A stretch of DNA of 64,000 nucleotides from Dyella caseinilytica. Its GTDB lineage: Bacteria > Pseudomonadota > Gammaproteobacteria > Xanthomonadales > Rhodanobacteraceae. Position 1 is the first letter of the stretch. The number at the start of each line of letters is the position of its first letter. Shown here in pieces: positions 7,981 to 15,863 of the stretch. The stretch covers positions 2,852,001-2,916,000 of the forward strand of contig NZ_CP064030.1 of the NCBI RefSeq assembly GCF_016865235.1, written 5' to 3'. The position numbers and the translations under genes are program-made. The notes beneath the pieces were generated by a model. That model had not been told where the DNA came from. It did not search any database and worked only from the letters and a program-made list of their open reading frames with translations.

Positions 7981-8970
7981 TCAGACGGTAACCACGACCT
8001 TACCTATCTGCTGGTTCGATTCCAGGAACCGCGTTGCGTCTTGGATCTCGTCGAATCGGAAGGTTCGGGAAATCAGCGGAGCGAGCACACCTGATTGCAG
8101 GCCATCGGTAATGAATGCCTTGGCTCGCTCAAGGGCAGCATCGTCGGCCACTACTTCTGTATAGAGGTAGCCCCGGATAGTCAGGCTCTTACCGAGCACG
8201 GCAAATTGCGGAAAGGGACCTGTCTCGGAACTTAGCGCGCCGTACTCAAGCAAGATTCCACCGACCGCCATGCACTCGGTGAGCGTGGCGATCGCAGGTC
8301 CCCCAATGGGATCGAACACAACCCGCGCCCCTTGGCCGCCGGTGATCTCACGGACGCGGGCAACCAGATCTTCTTCGGCAGTGGCAATCACATGATGTGC
8401 ACCTGCATCACGTAGTGCTTGTGCCTTGTCACTGGTGCGAGTTGTCGCAATCACGGTAGCTCCCACGCTACGCGCGACCTGGAAGGCAGCGATGCCCACA
8501 CTGCTCGATGCGGCGGAGACGATCAACGTGTCTCCGGCATGCAAGCCCGCCTGCTCGATCAATGCACCCCAGGCCGTGATGTATTGCATCCAGCTGGCCG
8601 CTGCTGCCTCGAAGGACAAGTTGGTCGGATGTTTCACGACGTACCTGACCGGAATATTGATGACCTCGCCATAGGTCGGCCAACACGACATATCAAGCGT
8701 CGGAATAACGCTGACCGCATCACCGACGGCAAACGCACCGACATCCGCACCCAGCGCTCGAACGACGCCAGCGGCCTCGTAACCCAATGAGGACGGAAAG
8801 ACTGCCTCCTGAAGATAAGTACCACTGCGAAACATGCTCTCGGCGCGATTGAGGCCGATCGCACGAACGGCGATCTGCACCTCGTTGGAAGCCGGCGGCG
8901 GGATGTCGATGTCCTCGATGCGCAGAACGTTCGCATCGCCGTATGCATGAAATCGGATGACACGGGACAT
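7981..8970 (-). CDS. Zinc-independent MDR alcohol dehydrogenase / quinone oxidoreductase
   Basis: This 329-residue medium-chain dehydrogenase/reductase has a GroES-like N-terminal half (GLNRAESMFRSG, LGYEAAGVV) and a Rossmann half with the NAD(P)H motif ASSSVGIAAFQVARSVGA. The Cys and His ligands of catalytic zinc are absent at the GLNRAES position, so it is more like NADPH:quinone reductases than true alcohol dehydrogenases. It probably reduces quinones or enones with NADPH. It is divergent from the LysR gene at 9139, a frequent regulator-target arrangement. Confidence 0.88.
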   Translation of the reverse strand: MSRVIRFHAYGDANVLRIEDIDIPPPASNEVQIAVRAIGLNRAESMFRSGTYLQEAVFPSSLGYEAAGVVRALGADVGAFAVGDAVSVIPTLDMSCWPTYGEVINIPVRYVVKHPTNLSFEAAAASWMQYITAWGALIEQAGLHAGDTLIVSAASSSVGIAAFQVARSVGATVIATTRTSDKAQALRDAGAHHVIATAEEDLVARVREITGGQGARVVFDPIGGPAIATLTECMAVGGILLEYGALSSETGPFPQFAVLGKSLTIRGYLYTEVVADDAALERAKAFITDGLQSGVLAPLISRTFRFDEIQDATRFLESNQQIGKVVVTV

Positions 8971-9109
8971 GGGGGGAGACTCCTCGAATGGGATAGTTGG
9001 CTATTCAGGGCACGGGATTGCGGCGATGCGCATTGGCAAGGCTGTCCGCACCCGCAGAAAGTTAAGCCCCCGGCTCCCGTAGCAAAAGAGCAATAGTAGG
9101 TACTTGATT

Positions 9110-9127
9110 GTTATCTATTTAGATAAC
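9110..9127. promoter_or_regulatory. Palindromic operator candidate for the LysR regulator
   Basis: GTTATCTA (9110-9117) and TAGATAAC (9120-9127) form a perfect 8-2-8 palindrome ending 11 bp before the LysR start, between two divergent genes. It is AT rich in a GC-rich setting. LysR proteins often bind such sites, usually with T-N11-A spacing, and autorepress. A TetR- or MarR-type site is the alternative. Confidence 0.6.
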
Positions 9128-9138
9128 TATCCTGATTC

Positions 9139-10056
9139 ATGGATCTCATCAGGCAGCTGCGGATTTTCGTCACGGTCGCCGAGACCCGGAACTTCTCGCG
9201 CGCATCTGACATGTTGCGGATGGCGCGGCCAGGCATAACCAAGGCGATCAGCGAGTTGGAAGCGAGCCTGGGCGCACGCCTGCTCCATCGCACAACCCGC
9301 CGAGTCAGCCTGACAGGTGAAGGCGAATCCCTTTACGAGCGCGCCACCGGGCTTCTTAGCGATGCCGCCGCCATACGGAATCTGTTTGGCGGAAGCGAAG
9401 AGCATCCGGCTGGCCGACTTCGCGTTGACGTTCCCGTGGCGGTCGCCAAGCCGCTGCTAATCCCCGCACTGCCGGAATTTTCCGCTGCGTATCCAGATAT
9501 CGAGATCATCCTGGGCGTCAGCGACCAGCCGGTTGATTTAGTCGCGGACGCGATTGACTGCGTGCTTCGCATCGGCGCGCTGCCTGTTACCAGCATGATC
9601 GCTCGTCAGTTAGCCACCATCACGATGGTTATCTGCGCCTCGCCGAACTATCTGAGCGCTCACGGTACGCCTCGGCGACTGGAAGAGCTCGCACGCCACA
9701 AGGCCGTGAACTACTTCTCTGGACGTGGCCATCGGGCTATCCAGTGGCACATGCCAAAGCATGGAGAAAAGCACGAACTAGCCGTTCCTAGCACCATGAT
9801 GGTCAACGACGCCGAGGCGCTTGTGGCCTGTGCCTTGGAGGGCATGGGACTGATCCAGGTGCCGGAGCTTCTGGTGAGTGAGCATCTCGCGAATGGACGA
9901 TTGATTCATGTACTTCCGTCGGTGTGCGACGACCTATGGCCGCTGTCGATCATGTATCCGAACCGTCAGTACCTGGCGCCTCAGGTAAGAGTGTTCATCG
10001 ACTGGGTCGCTCGACTCGTGGAGAGGAAGCGCGGCGCGATGTTGCACCCCATTTAA
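9139..10056 (+). CDS. LysR family transcriptional regulator
   Basis: The 305-residue protein starts with the LysR winged helix-turn-helix (MDLIRQLRIFVTVAETRN; MARPGITKAISELEASLGARLLHRTTRRVSLT). A two-lobed co-inducer domain from about residue 90 follows (PAGRLRVDVPVAVAKPLL). The HTH and the DRVARL-like tail place it with the large CrgA/DsdC-like group that often regulates an adjacent oxidoreductase. The likely target is the divergent MDR gene at 7981-8970, through the palindrome at 9110-9127. The ligand is unknown. Confidence 0.93.
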   Translation: MDLIRQLRIFVTVAETRNFSRASDMLRMARPGITKAISELEASLGARLLHRTTRRVSLTGEGESLYERATGLLSDAAAIRNLFGGSEEHPAGRLRVDVPVAVAKPLLIPALPEFSAAYPDIEIILGVSDQPVDLVADAIDCVLRIGALPVTSMIARQLATITMVICASPNYLSAHGTPRRLEELARHKAVNYFSGRGHRAIQWHMPKHGEKHELAVPSTMMVNDAEALVACALEGMGLIQVPELLVSEHLANGRLIHVLPSVCDDLWPLSIMYPNRQYLAPQVRVFIDWVARLVERKRGAMLHPI

Positions 10057-10168
10057 GCCGACGCATCGTCACGGGCTCACTCATCCTTTAGGCGCGCTTG
10101 ATGTCCGCGCAAACCGTTCGTACGCAGGCGCTTCCGGGCAAATACGCAGAAGCTCGACAAAGATGGAA

Positions 10169-10245
10169 TGGTGCCCCCGATACGATTCGAACGTACGACC
10201 TTCCCCTTAGGAGGGGGACGCTCTATCCAACTGAGCTACGGGGGC
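10169..10245 (-). tRNA. tRNA-Arg (anticodon CCT)
   Basis: The minus strand starts GCCCCCGTAGCTCAG and ends GTATCGGGGGCACCA. It has a 7-bp acceptor stem, a D-arm with AGCTCAGTTGGAT, an anticodon loop CTCCTAA (anticodon CCT, reads AGG), a T-arm with GTTCGAATC and an encoded CCA. The gene is 77 nt. The CCT tRNA-Arg gene is sometimes an integration site, but no integrase or duplicated 3' end is seen nearby. Confidence 0.97.
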
Positions 10246-10392
10246 ATGGCTTGGTGTGCCTGACGGGCGGCGATTTTGGCATGGATCGGCGGCGAGCGCG
10301 ATCTGGCCAAATCGGACCCTCCCTGCGCCCCCTGTTAGAATAGGAATTTCCCCATTCAAGGCGCCAGCCGGCGCCACGACTCAGGAGTACGC

Positions 10393-11928
10393 ATGTCGCA
10401 CGAAATCCTCAAGGCGCTCGGCCTTACCGGCGAGCAGTCGGGCACCTATCTCGGCAACGGCGAGTGGTCAAAAACCACCAACGCGGGCACCCTGCAGCCG
10501 GTGAACCCGGCTACGGGCGAGGTGATCGGTACTGTGCATGCGTCCAGCGCCGCCGATTACGAAATCATCGTCAAACGCGCCCAGGAAGCTTTCAAAGTGT
10601 GGCGCACCACTCCCGCTCCGCAGCGCGGCGAAGCTGTGCGCCTTTGCGGCGAAGCGTTGCGCAAGCACAAGGACGCGCTGGGTTCGTTGGTCGCGCTGGA
10701 AATGGGCAAGATCAAGCCCGAAGGTGACGGCGAAGTGCAGGAGATGATCGACATCGCCGATTTCGCCGTGGGCCAGAGCCGCATGCTCTACGGCTACACC
10801 ATGCATTCGGAGCGCCCGGGCCACCGCATGTATGAGCAATACCAGCCGCTGGGCCTGGTTGGCATCATCAGCGCGTTCAACTTCCCGGTGGCTGTGTGGG
10901 CGTGGAATGCGATGCTGGCCGCCATCTGCGGTGATATCTGCATCTGGAAGCCGTCGCCGAAGACGCCGCTGTCGGCGATCGCCACGATGAAGATCTGCAA
11001 CGAAGCGCTGAAGAACGCTGGCTTCCCGGACTTGTTCTTCCTGTTCAACGATGCCAGCACCGAGCTGTCGCAGGTGTTCGTGGATGACCACCGCATTCCG
11101 CTGATCAGCTTCACCGGTTCGACCAAGGTGGGCCGTCACGTGGGCGAGCGCGTCGCCAAGCGCATGGGCCGTTCGCTGCTGGAACTGGGCGGCAACAACG
11201 CGATTATCCTGGACGAAAGCGCGGAGCTGAAGTTGGCGATTCCCGCCATCGTGTTTGGCGCAGTCGGCACCGCGGGCCAGCGCTGCACCACCACGCGCCG
11301 CCTGTTTGTGCATGAGTCGATCATCAACGAGGTCACCGACAAGCTGGTCACCGCCTACAAGCAGGTGGAAGGCAAGATCGGTGACCCGACCCTCGCCACC
11401 ACGCTGATGGGCCCGCTCAACAGCAAGGAAGCGGTAGGCGCGTATCTCGCGGCGGTGGAAAAGGCCAAGGCCAGCGGCGGCACGGTGCGCACCGGCGGTG
11501 CGGCACTGACCGATCGCAAGGGTAACTTTGTGCTGCCGACCATCGTCACGGGTCTGAAGAACAGCGATGAAGTGGTCCAGACGGAAACCTTCGCACCGAT
11601 CCTCTACGTGATGCCGTTCAAGACGCTGGATGAAGCCATCGAGCTGCAGAACAGCGTGCCGCAAGGCTTGTCTTCGTCGATCTTCACGCAGAACCTGAAG
11701 TCGGCCGAGCAGTATTTGTCGGCGGCGGGTTCGGATTGCGGCATCGCCAACGTGAACATTGGCACCTCCGGTGCGGAGATCGGTGGGGCGTTCGGCGGCG
11801 AGAAAGAAACCGGCGGTGGCCGTGAATCCGGTTCGGATGCGTGGAAGGTCTACATGCGCCGCCAGACCAACACCATCAATTACTCGAACGCGTTGCCGCT
11901 GGCGCAAGGCATCAAGTTCGATCTGTAA
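10393..11928 (+). CDS. amaB: L-piperidine-6-carboxylate / alpha-aminoadipic semialdehyde dehydrogenase
   Basis: This 511-residue aldehyde dehydrogenase matches the ALDH7 (antiquitin) group over its whole length, with NPATGEVIGTV, ISAFNFPVAVWAWNA and the C-terminal GGEKETGGGRESGSDAW. The catalytic Cys is C298 in GQRCTTTRR and the general base is E264 in LLELGGNNA. It oxidises aminoadipic semialdehyde with NAD+ in lysine catabolism. AGGAG lies 5 nt before the ATG, and a GGCGCC-AGCC-GGCGCC hairpin at 10360-10375 sits just before it in the leader. A TAGAAT -10 candidate is at 10336. Antisense frames here are shadows. Confidence 0.93.
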   Translation: MSHEILKALGLTGEQSGTYLGNGEWSKTTNAGTLQPVNPATGEVIGTVHASSAADYEIIVKRAQEAFKVWRTTPAPQRGEAVRLCGEALRKHKDALGSLVALEMGKIKPEGDGEVQEMIDIADFAVGQSRMLYGYTMHSERPGHRMYEQYQPLGLVGIISAFNFPVAVWAWNAMLAAICGDICIWKPSPKTPLSAIATMKICNEALKNAGFPDLFFLFNDASTELSQVFVDDHRIPLISFTGSTKVGRHVGERVAKRMGRSLLELGGNNAIILDESAELKLAIPAIVFGAVGTAGQRCTTTRRLFVHESIINEVTDKLVTAYKQVEGKIGDPTLATTLMGPLNSKEAVGAYLAAVEKAKASGGTVRTGGAALTDRKGNFVLPTIVTGLKNSDEVVQTETFAPILYVMPFKTLDEAIELQNSVPQGLSSSIFTQNLKSAEQYLSAAGSDCGIANVNIGTSGAEIGGAFGGEKETGGGRESGSDAWKVYMRRQTNTINYSNALPLAQGIKFDL

Positions 11929-11942
11929 AACGATGATGTAGC

Positions 11943-12102
11943 CCCTCTCCCCTCTGGGGAGAGGGTTGGGGTGAAGGGTCGCATGTGCCCCGACATCCAC
12001 ACTCGCGCGGCGCGTTAAGCAGATACGCCGTGAGACGGGAAATAAGCATTCCTGCAAGATTGTCCCTTACCCTAACCCTCCCCCAAGAGGGGAGAGGGGA
12101 CA
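11943..12102. repeat. Paired GC-rich palindromes (family A), inverted pair
   Basis: Unit one is CCCTCTCCCC-TCT-GGGGAGAGGG (11943-11965) followed by GGTTGGGGTGAAGGG. Unit two, in the opposite orientation, has CCCTTACCCTAACC followed by a CCCTCCCC-AAGA-GGGGAGAGGG stem (about 12075-12100). The two units face each other and could fold into one long structure. Single copies of the same stem recur at 19377-19402, 48823-48856 and 57310-57339. This is a REP/BIME-like dispersed element lying between amaB and the SDR gene. Confidence 0.8.
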
Positions 12103-12123
12103 CCTCCAAGTAAGGACTGTGGC

Positions 12124-12897
12124 ATGCCTTCAACCCCAACACCCTTCCCGTTCGATCTCAGCGATTACCGCATCGTCATCGCGGGTGGCAGCAAAGGCAT
12201 TGGTCGCAGCATGGCGCTGGCCTTCGCGGCATCCGGTGCTGCCGTATCGATCTGCGCGCGCGGGCAAGCCGCTCTGGATGAAACAGCCAAGGCCATCGCT
12301 GCACACGGCGTACCGGTGCATCAGCAGTCATGCAACCTGGGGAATGCATCCGCTATTGATGCCTATATCAACGCTGCTGCCGAAACGCTGGGTGGCATCG
12401 ACGTACTGATCAACAACGCCAGCGGATACGGGTTCCAGGACACGGAGGAAGACTGGGCGGCCGTTTTCAATATCGACATGATGGCTGCTGTGCGTGCTTC
12501 ACGCGCCGCCATGCCGTATCTGGAAAAATCCTCGCACCCCAGCATTCTGCACACCAGTTCCATCGCTGGCATGCACCCACGGCCCCATATGCCTTCGTAC
12601 GGTGCCATGAAGGCGGCGCTTTGCCACTACACCACATCGCAGGCCCTGGCTCTTGCTGTGAAACGCATCCGCGTCAACGCCATTGCACCAGGTTCCATCG
12701 AATTCGAAGGTGGCATGTGGGACCGTTGCAAGCGCGAAGATCCCACGCGCTATGCGGCCGTATTATCGAAAATCCCGTTTGGCCGCTACGGCACACCGGA
12801 AGAAATCGCGCATGTAGCGCTGTTCCTCGCCTCGCCATGGGCGGGCTGGATAACCGGACAGATTCTGTGTGTCGACGGCGGCCAACAGTTGACGTGA
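12124..12897 (+). CDS. Short-chain dehydrogenase/reductase (SDR)
   Basis: The 257-residue protein has the classical SDR set: a cofactor motif AGGSKGIGRSMA (a slight variant of TGxxxGIG), NNAS, the catalytic Ser in TSSIAG, and YGAMK, plus a terminal WITGQILCVDGGQQL. An arginine after the first beta-alpha unit suggests NADPH. It probably reduces or oxidises a hydroxyl/keto substrate I cannot name. The methyltransferase gene starts 7 bp downstream, so the two are probably co-transcribed; pyrD and murB follow closely. Confidence 0.92.
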   Translation: MPSTPTPFPFDLSDYRIVIAGGSKGIGRSMALAFAASGAAVSICARGQAALDETAKAIAAHGVPVHQQSCNLGNASAIDAYINAAAETLGGIDVLINNASGYGFQDTEEDWAAVFNIDMMAAVRASRAAMPYLEKSSHPSILHTSSIAGMHPRPHMPSYGAMKAALCHYTTSQALALAVKRIRVNAIAPGSIEFEGGMWDRCKREDPTRYAAVLSKIPFGRYGTPEEIAHVALFLASPWAGWITGQILCVDGGQQLT

Positions 12898-12904
12898 GAA
12901 AGCC

Positions 12905-13672
12905 ATGAGTAACCTGCACAGCACCGAACGCTTCAGCAATCGCGTTGCGGACTATGTCCGCTATCGCCCCACCTACCCTGTTGCCCTGTTCGACTGGCTG
13001 CGCGATGCCCAAGGCGTCACGCCGGACTGGCGTGTGGCCGATGTGGGTGCCGGCACCGGCATTTCCAGCAAGATGTTTCTCGATGGCGGACATCCCGTTA
13101 CGGCTGTTGAACCCAATGCCGCGATGCGGGAAGCCGCGCTGACGTGGCTGGGCGGCAATCCGCGCTTTCGTGCGGTGGACGGCCGCGCTGATGCCACCAC
13201 ACTGGACGACGCAAGCGTCGATCTTGTTTCCGTGGCGCAGGCTTTCCATTGGTTCGATCCCGCGAGTACGCGACAAGAGTTTCACCGCATCCTGCGTAAG
13301 GGTGGCCTAGCCGCCATCTACTGGAATTCACGGCGGCTCACCGGCACACCGTTCCTGGTTGGCTACGAAGCGTTGCTGCAAACCTACGGCACCGACTACA
13401 CCAGCGTAGCAGAGCGCTACGCGGATGAGCCGCGCATGCGCGAGTGGTTCGGCACCGGCTGGCGAGCAACAGCGCAGTTCGATCATTGCCAGTTGCTGGA
13501 CTTTGAGGCGCTGCGTGGCCGCCTGATGTCGTCGTCCTATGCACCGAAAGAAGGCCATCCGAATCACGCTCCGATGATCGACGCACTGCGCAAACTGTTC
13601 GACGACTGCCAGGAACATGGCAAGATCAGCTTTGATTACGATACCCGCGTCTATGTGGGCGAGGTTCCTTAA
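12905..13672 (+). CDS. Class I SAM-dependent methyltransferase
   Basis: This 255-residue protein has the class I Rossmann methyltransferase motifs. Motif I is VADVGAGTGISSKMFLD (about residues 40-57), followed by VTAVEPNAAMREAA, and the motif IV region is ASVDLVSVAQAFHWFD. The AQAFHW sequence is typical of the UbiE/Tam-like Methyltransf_11 group. The substrate is unknown. A following RVYVGEVP tail is ordinary for this group. It lies between the SDR gene and pyrD with gaps of only 5-7 bp, which suggests one operon of convenience, not a shared pathway. Confidence 0.9.
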   Translation: MSNLHSTERFSNRVADYVRYRPTYPVALFDWLRDAQGVTPDWRVADVGAGTGISSKMFLDGGHPVTAVEPNAAMREAALTWLGGNPRFRAVDGRADATTLDDASVDLVSVAQAFHWFDPASTRQEFHRILRKGGLAAIYWNSRRLTGTPFLVGYEALLQTYGTDYTSVAERYADEPRMREWFGTGWRATAQFDHCQLLDFEALRGRLMSSSYAPKEGHPNHAPMIDALRKLFDDCQEHGKISFDYDTRVYVGEVP

Positions 13673-13677
13673 AAACT

Positions 13678-14715
13678 ATGTACGCCTGGATTCGCCCGCT
13701 GCTGTTCAAACTGGATGCCGAGACCGCGCACGGCCTGACGCTTTATGGCCTGGACGTGGCCCATCGCAGCGACCTTGGACGCTTCGTCGCCACACCACCG
13801 CAAGACCTGCCCGTGGAAGCCTTCGGTATACGCTTCCCGAATCCGGTCGGCCTTGCCGCCGGCCTGGACAAGAACGCTTCGCACCTGGATGCGCTAGGTT
13901 CGCTTGGCTTCGGCTTTATCGAAGTGGGCACGGTCACGCCACGCCCGCAGATCGGCAACGATCGCCCCCGCCTGTTCCGCCTGCCGCAGCACGAAGCCAT
14001 CATCAACCGCATGGGTTTCAACAACGAGGGCGTGGATGCGCTCGTACGCAATGTGCAGAAATCCAGTTATCGCGGCGTGCTCGGCATCAATATCGGCAAG
14101 AACAAGGACACGCCGAACGACAAGGCCGTCGACGACTACCTGTTCTGCCTGGAACGTGTGTACGCACACGCCAGCTACATCACCGTCAATATCTCTTCGC
14201 CCAATACCAAAGGCCTGCGTGATCTGCAGGAAGAAACGACACTGCGACGCTTTATCGAAACGCTGCGCGAGGCGCAGGAACGGCTCGGTTCGCAGCAAGG
14301 TGCGCGCAAGCCGATGCTGTTGAAGATTGCGCCGGATCTAAGCGAAGCCGAACTGGACAGCATTGCCGATGTGTTGCTTGCCACGCATATCGACGGTGTG
14401 ATTTGCACCAACACCACCATCGATCGCGCCGCCGTAGCCAACGATCCGCACGGCAACGAAACCGGTGGCTTGTCCGGCAGACCCTTGTTCGCCCGCTCAA
14501 CCGACGTGGTGCGTGGCATGCGCCGCCGCCTGGGTGATCGCATCGGCATCGTTGGTGTCGGCGGTATTTTTGAAGGACAAGATGCGGTGGAAAAGCTCGA
14601 CGCCGGCGCTTCGCTGGTGCAGATCTATTCCGGCCTTATCTACCGCGGCCCTGCACTGGTTGCCGAATGCGTCAACGAAATCCATCGCCAGAAGGACGAC
14701 CACGATGGTCGTTGA
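13678..14715 (+). CDS. pyrD: Dihydroorotate dehydrogenase (quinone), class 2
   Basis: The 345-residue protein oxidises dihydroorotate to orotate in pyrimidine synthesis, passing electrons to quinone at the inner membrane. It has the class 2 N-terminal amphipathic extension (MYAWIRPLLFKLDAETAHGL) and FMN-barrel motifs GLAAGLDKN, NRMGFNNEGVDAL, and NISSPNTKGLRDLQ with the class 2 catalytic serine. The C-terminal phosphate loop is VGVGGIFEGQDA. Length matches E. coli PyrD (336). It overlaps murB by 11 bp, so the two are translationally coupled. Confidence 0.97.
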   Translation: MYAWIRPLLFKLDAETAHGLTLYGLDVAHRSDLGRFVATPPQDLPVEAFGIRFPNPVGLAAGLDKNASHLDALGSLGFGFIEVGTVTPRPQIGNDRPRLFRLPQHEAIINRMGFNNEGVDALVRNVQKSSYRGVLGINIGKNKDTPNDKAVDDYLFCLERVYAHASYITVNISSPNTKGLRDLQEETTLRRFIETLREAQERLGSQQGARKPMLLKIAPDLSEAELDSIADVLLATHIDGVICTNTTIDRAAVANDPHGNETGGLSGRPLFARSTDVVRGMRRRLGDRIGIVGVGGIFEGQDAVEKLDAGASLVQIYSGLIYRGPALVAECVNEIHRQKDDHDGR

Positions 14716-15754
14716 ACGCATCGACATGGGCGGTTACACGCTGATCGAAAACGCATCACTGACTACGCGCAACACCTTCCGCGTCAATGTGCGCGCCAAA
14801 CTGCTGGCGGAAATACGCGATGCCACCAAACTGCCGGAACTGCTCGATTTTCCGGCCATTCGCAACAGCCGCCTGCTGGTATTGGGCGAAGGCAGCAACA
14901 TTCTGCTAACCGGCGACGTCGATGGCACCGTGCTGGCGATGGAAACACGCGGCGTGCACGTCGAGCAGGATGGCGATATCGCGCGCATTGCCGTTGCCGC
15001 TGGCGAACGCTGGGATGACTTCGTGCGCTGGACGCTGGGCCAGGGTTTTGCCGGCCTGGAAAACCTGATTCTGATTCCCGGCACGGTGGGTGCCGCGCCG
15101 ATCCAGAACATTGGCGCCTACGGCACGGAAGTGGCTGAATTTATCGAAAGCGTGGAAGCCTGGGATCGGATGGAACGGCGCGTGGTGACACTGGATCGCA
15201 AGGCCTGTGCCTTCGCCTATCGCGATTCACTGTTCAAGCACGTACCGGATCGTTTCATCGTGACCGCGGTGCGCTTCGCCCTGCCCCGACAACATGCTTT
15301 GCGGCTGGACTATGCAGGCATTCGCGAAGAGCTCGAGCGCATGGGCGTCGACAGACCCGCACCGTTTCATGTCGCCGAAGCGGTGGTCCATTTGCGTACA
15401 AAGAAGTTGCCTGATCCTGCCGTGATCGGCAACGCGGGCAGCTTCTTCAAAAACCCCATCGTCGATGCACCGCAAGGCGAAGCACTGAAGCGTGAACATG
15501 CGGGATTAGTCGCCTGGCCGGGCAACGATGCGCGCTGGAAGCTTTCCGCAGCATGGCTGATCGAAGCCGCGGGGTTCAAAGGTGAGCGAGACGGCGATGC
15601 CGGCATTTCCAATCGGCATGCCCTGGTGCTGGTCAATCACGGCAAAGCTACCGGCCAGGAACTGTGGACTTTCGCACAGCGCGTGATCGACGGTGTGCAG
15701 GCGCGCTTCGGTGTGCGGTTGGAGCCGGAGCCGATGGTGATCGGCCCTCGCTAA
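14705..15754 (+). CDS. murB: UDP-N-acetylenolpyruvoylglucosamine reductase
   Basis: With the ATG at 14705 the product is 349 residues, close to E. coli MurB (342). It reduces enolpyruvyl-UDP-GlcNAc to UDP-MurNAc with NADPH and FAD in the cytoplasm, the second committed step of peptidoglycan synthesis. FAD-binding motifs are NTFRV, LGEGSNILLT and GLENLILIPGTVGAAPIQNIGAYG. The Tyr-bearing insert (FAYRDSLFK) and GNAGSFFKNPIV define the long type I form. The frame is open further upstream inside pyrD, but this ATG gives the family N-terminus. The start lies 11 bp inside pyrD. Confidence 0.97.
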   Translation: MVVERIDMGGYTLIENASLTTRNTFRVNVRAKLLAEIRDATKLPELLDFPAIRNSRLLVLGEGSNILLTGDVDGTVLAMETRGVHVEQDGDIARIAVAAGERWDDFVRWTLGQGFAGLENLILIPGTVGAAPIQNIGAYGTEVAEFIESVEAWDRMERRVVTLDRKACAFAYRDSLFKHVPDRFIVTAVRFALPRQHALRLDYAGIREELERMGVDRPAPFHVAEAVVHLRTKKLPDPAVIGNAGSFFKNPIVDAPQGEALKREHAGLVAWPGNDARWKLSAAWLIEAAGFKGERDGDAGISNRHALVLVNHGKATGQELWTFAQRVIDGVQARFGVRLEPEPMVIGPR

Positions 15755-15863
15755 CCCCATCAACGGCTACCCTCTTGATCGGGGCCGTTGTTGCCTTTAC
15801 GGAATTCAAAGCCATGCTTTGCCAAGATCAGGGTTCTACCCTGGTCACGGAAGGTATTGCGTC

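Noticed and set aside
10169..10245. tRNA-Arg(CCT) as an integration site for a genomic island
   Set aside because: There is no integrase, no duplicated tRNA 3' end and no change in gene character beside it.
10468..12057. Minus-strand frame of 529 codons opposite amaB
   Set aside because: It is antisense to amaB and continues into the palindromic repeat; it has no domain or ribosome binding site.
15761..15790. CAACGGC / GCCGTTG stem after murB as a terminator
   Set aside because: The stem is only 7 bp with a 16-nt loop and no true T run follows, so support is too weak for a feature.
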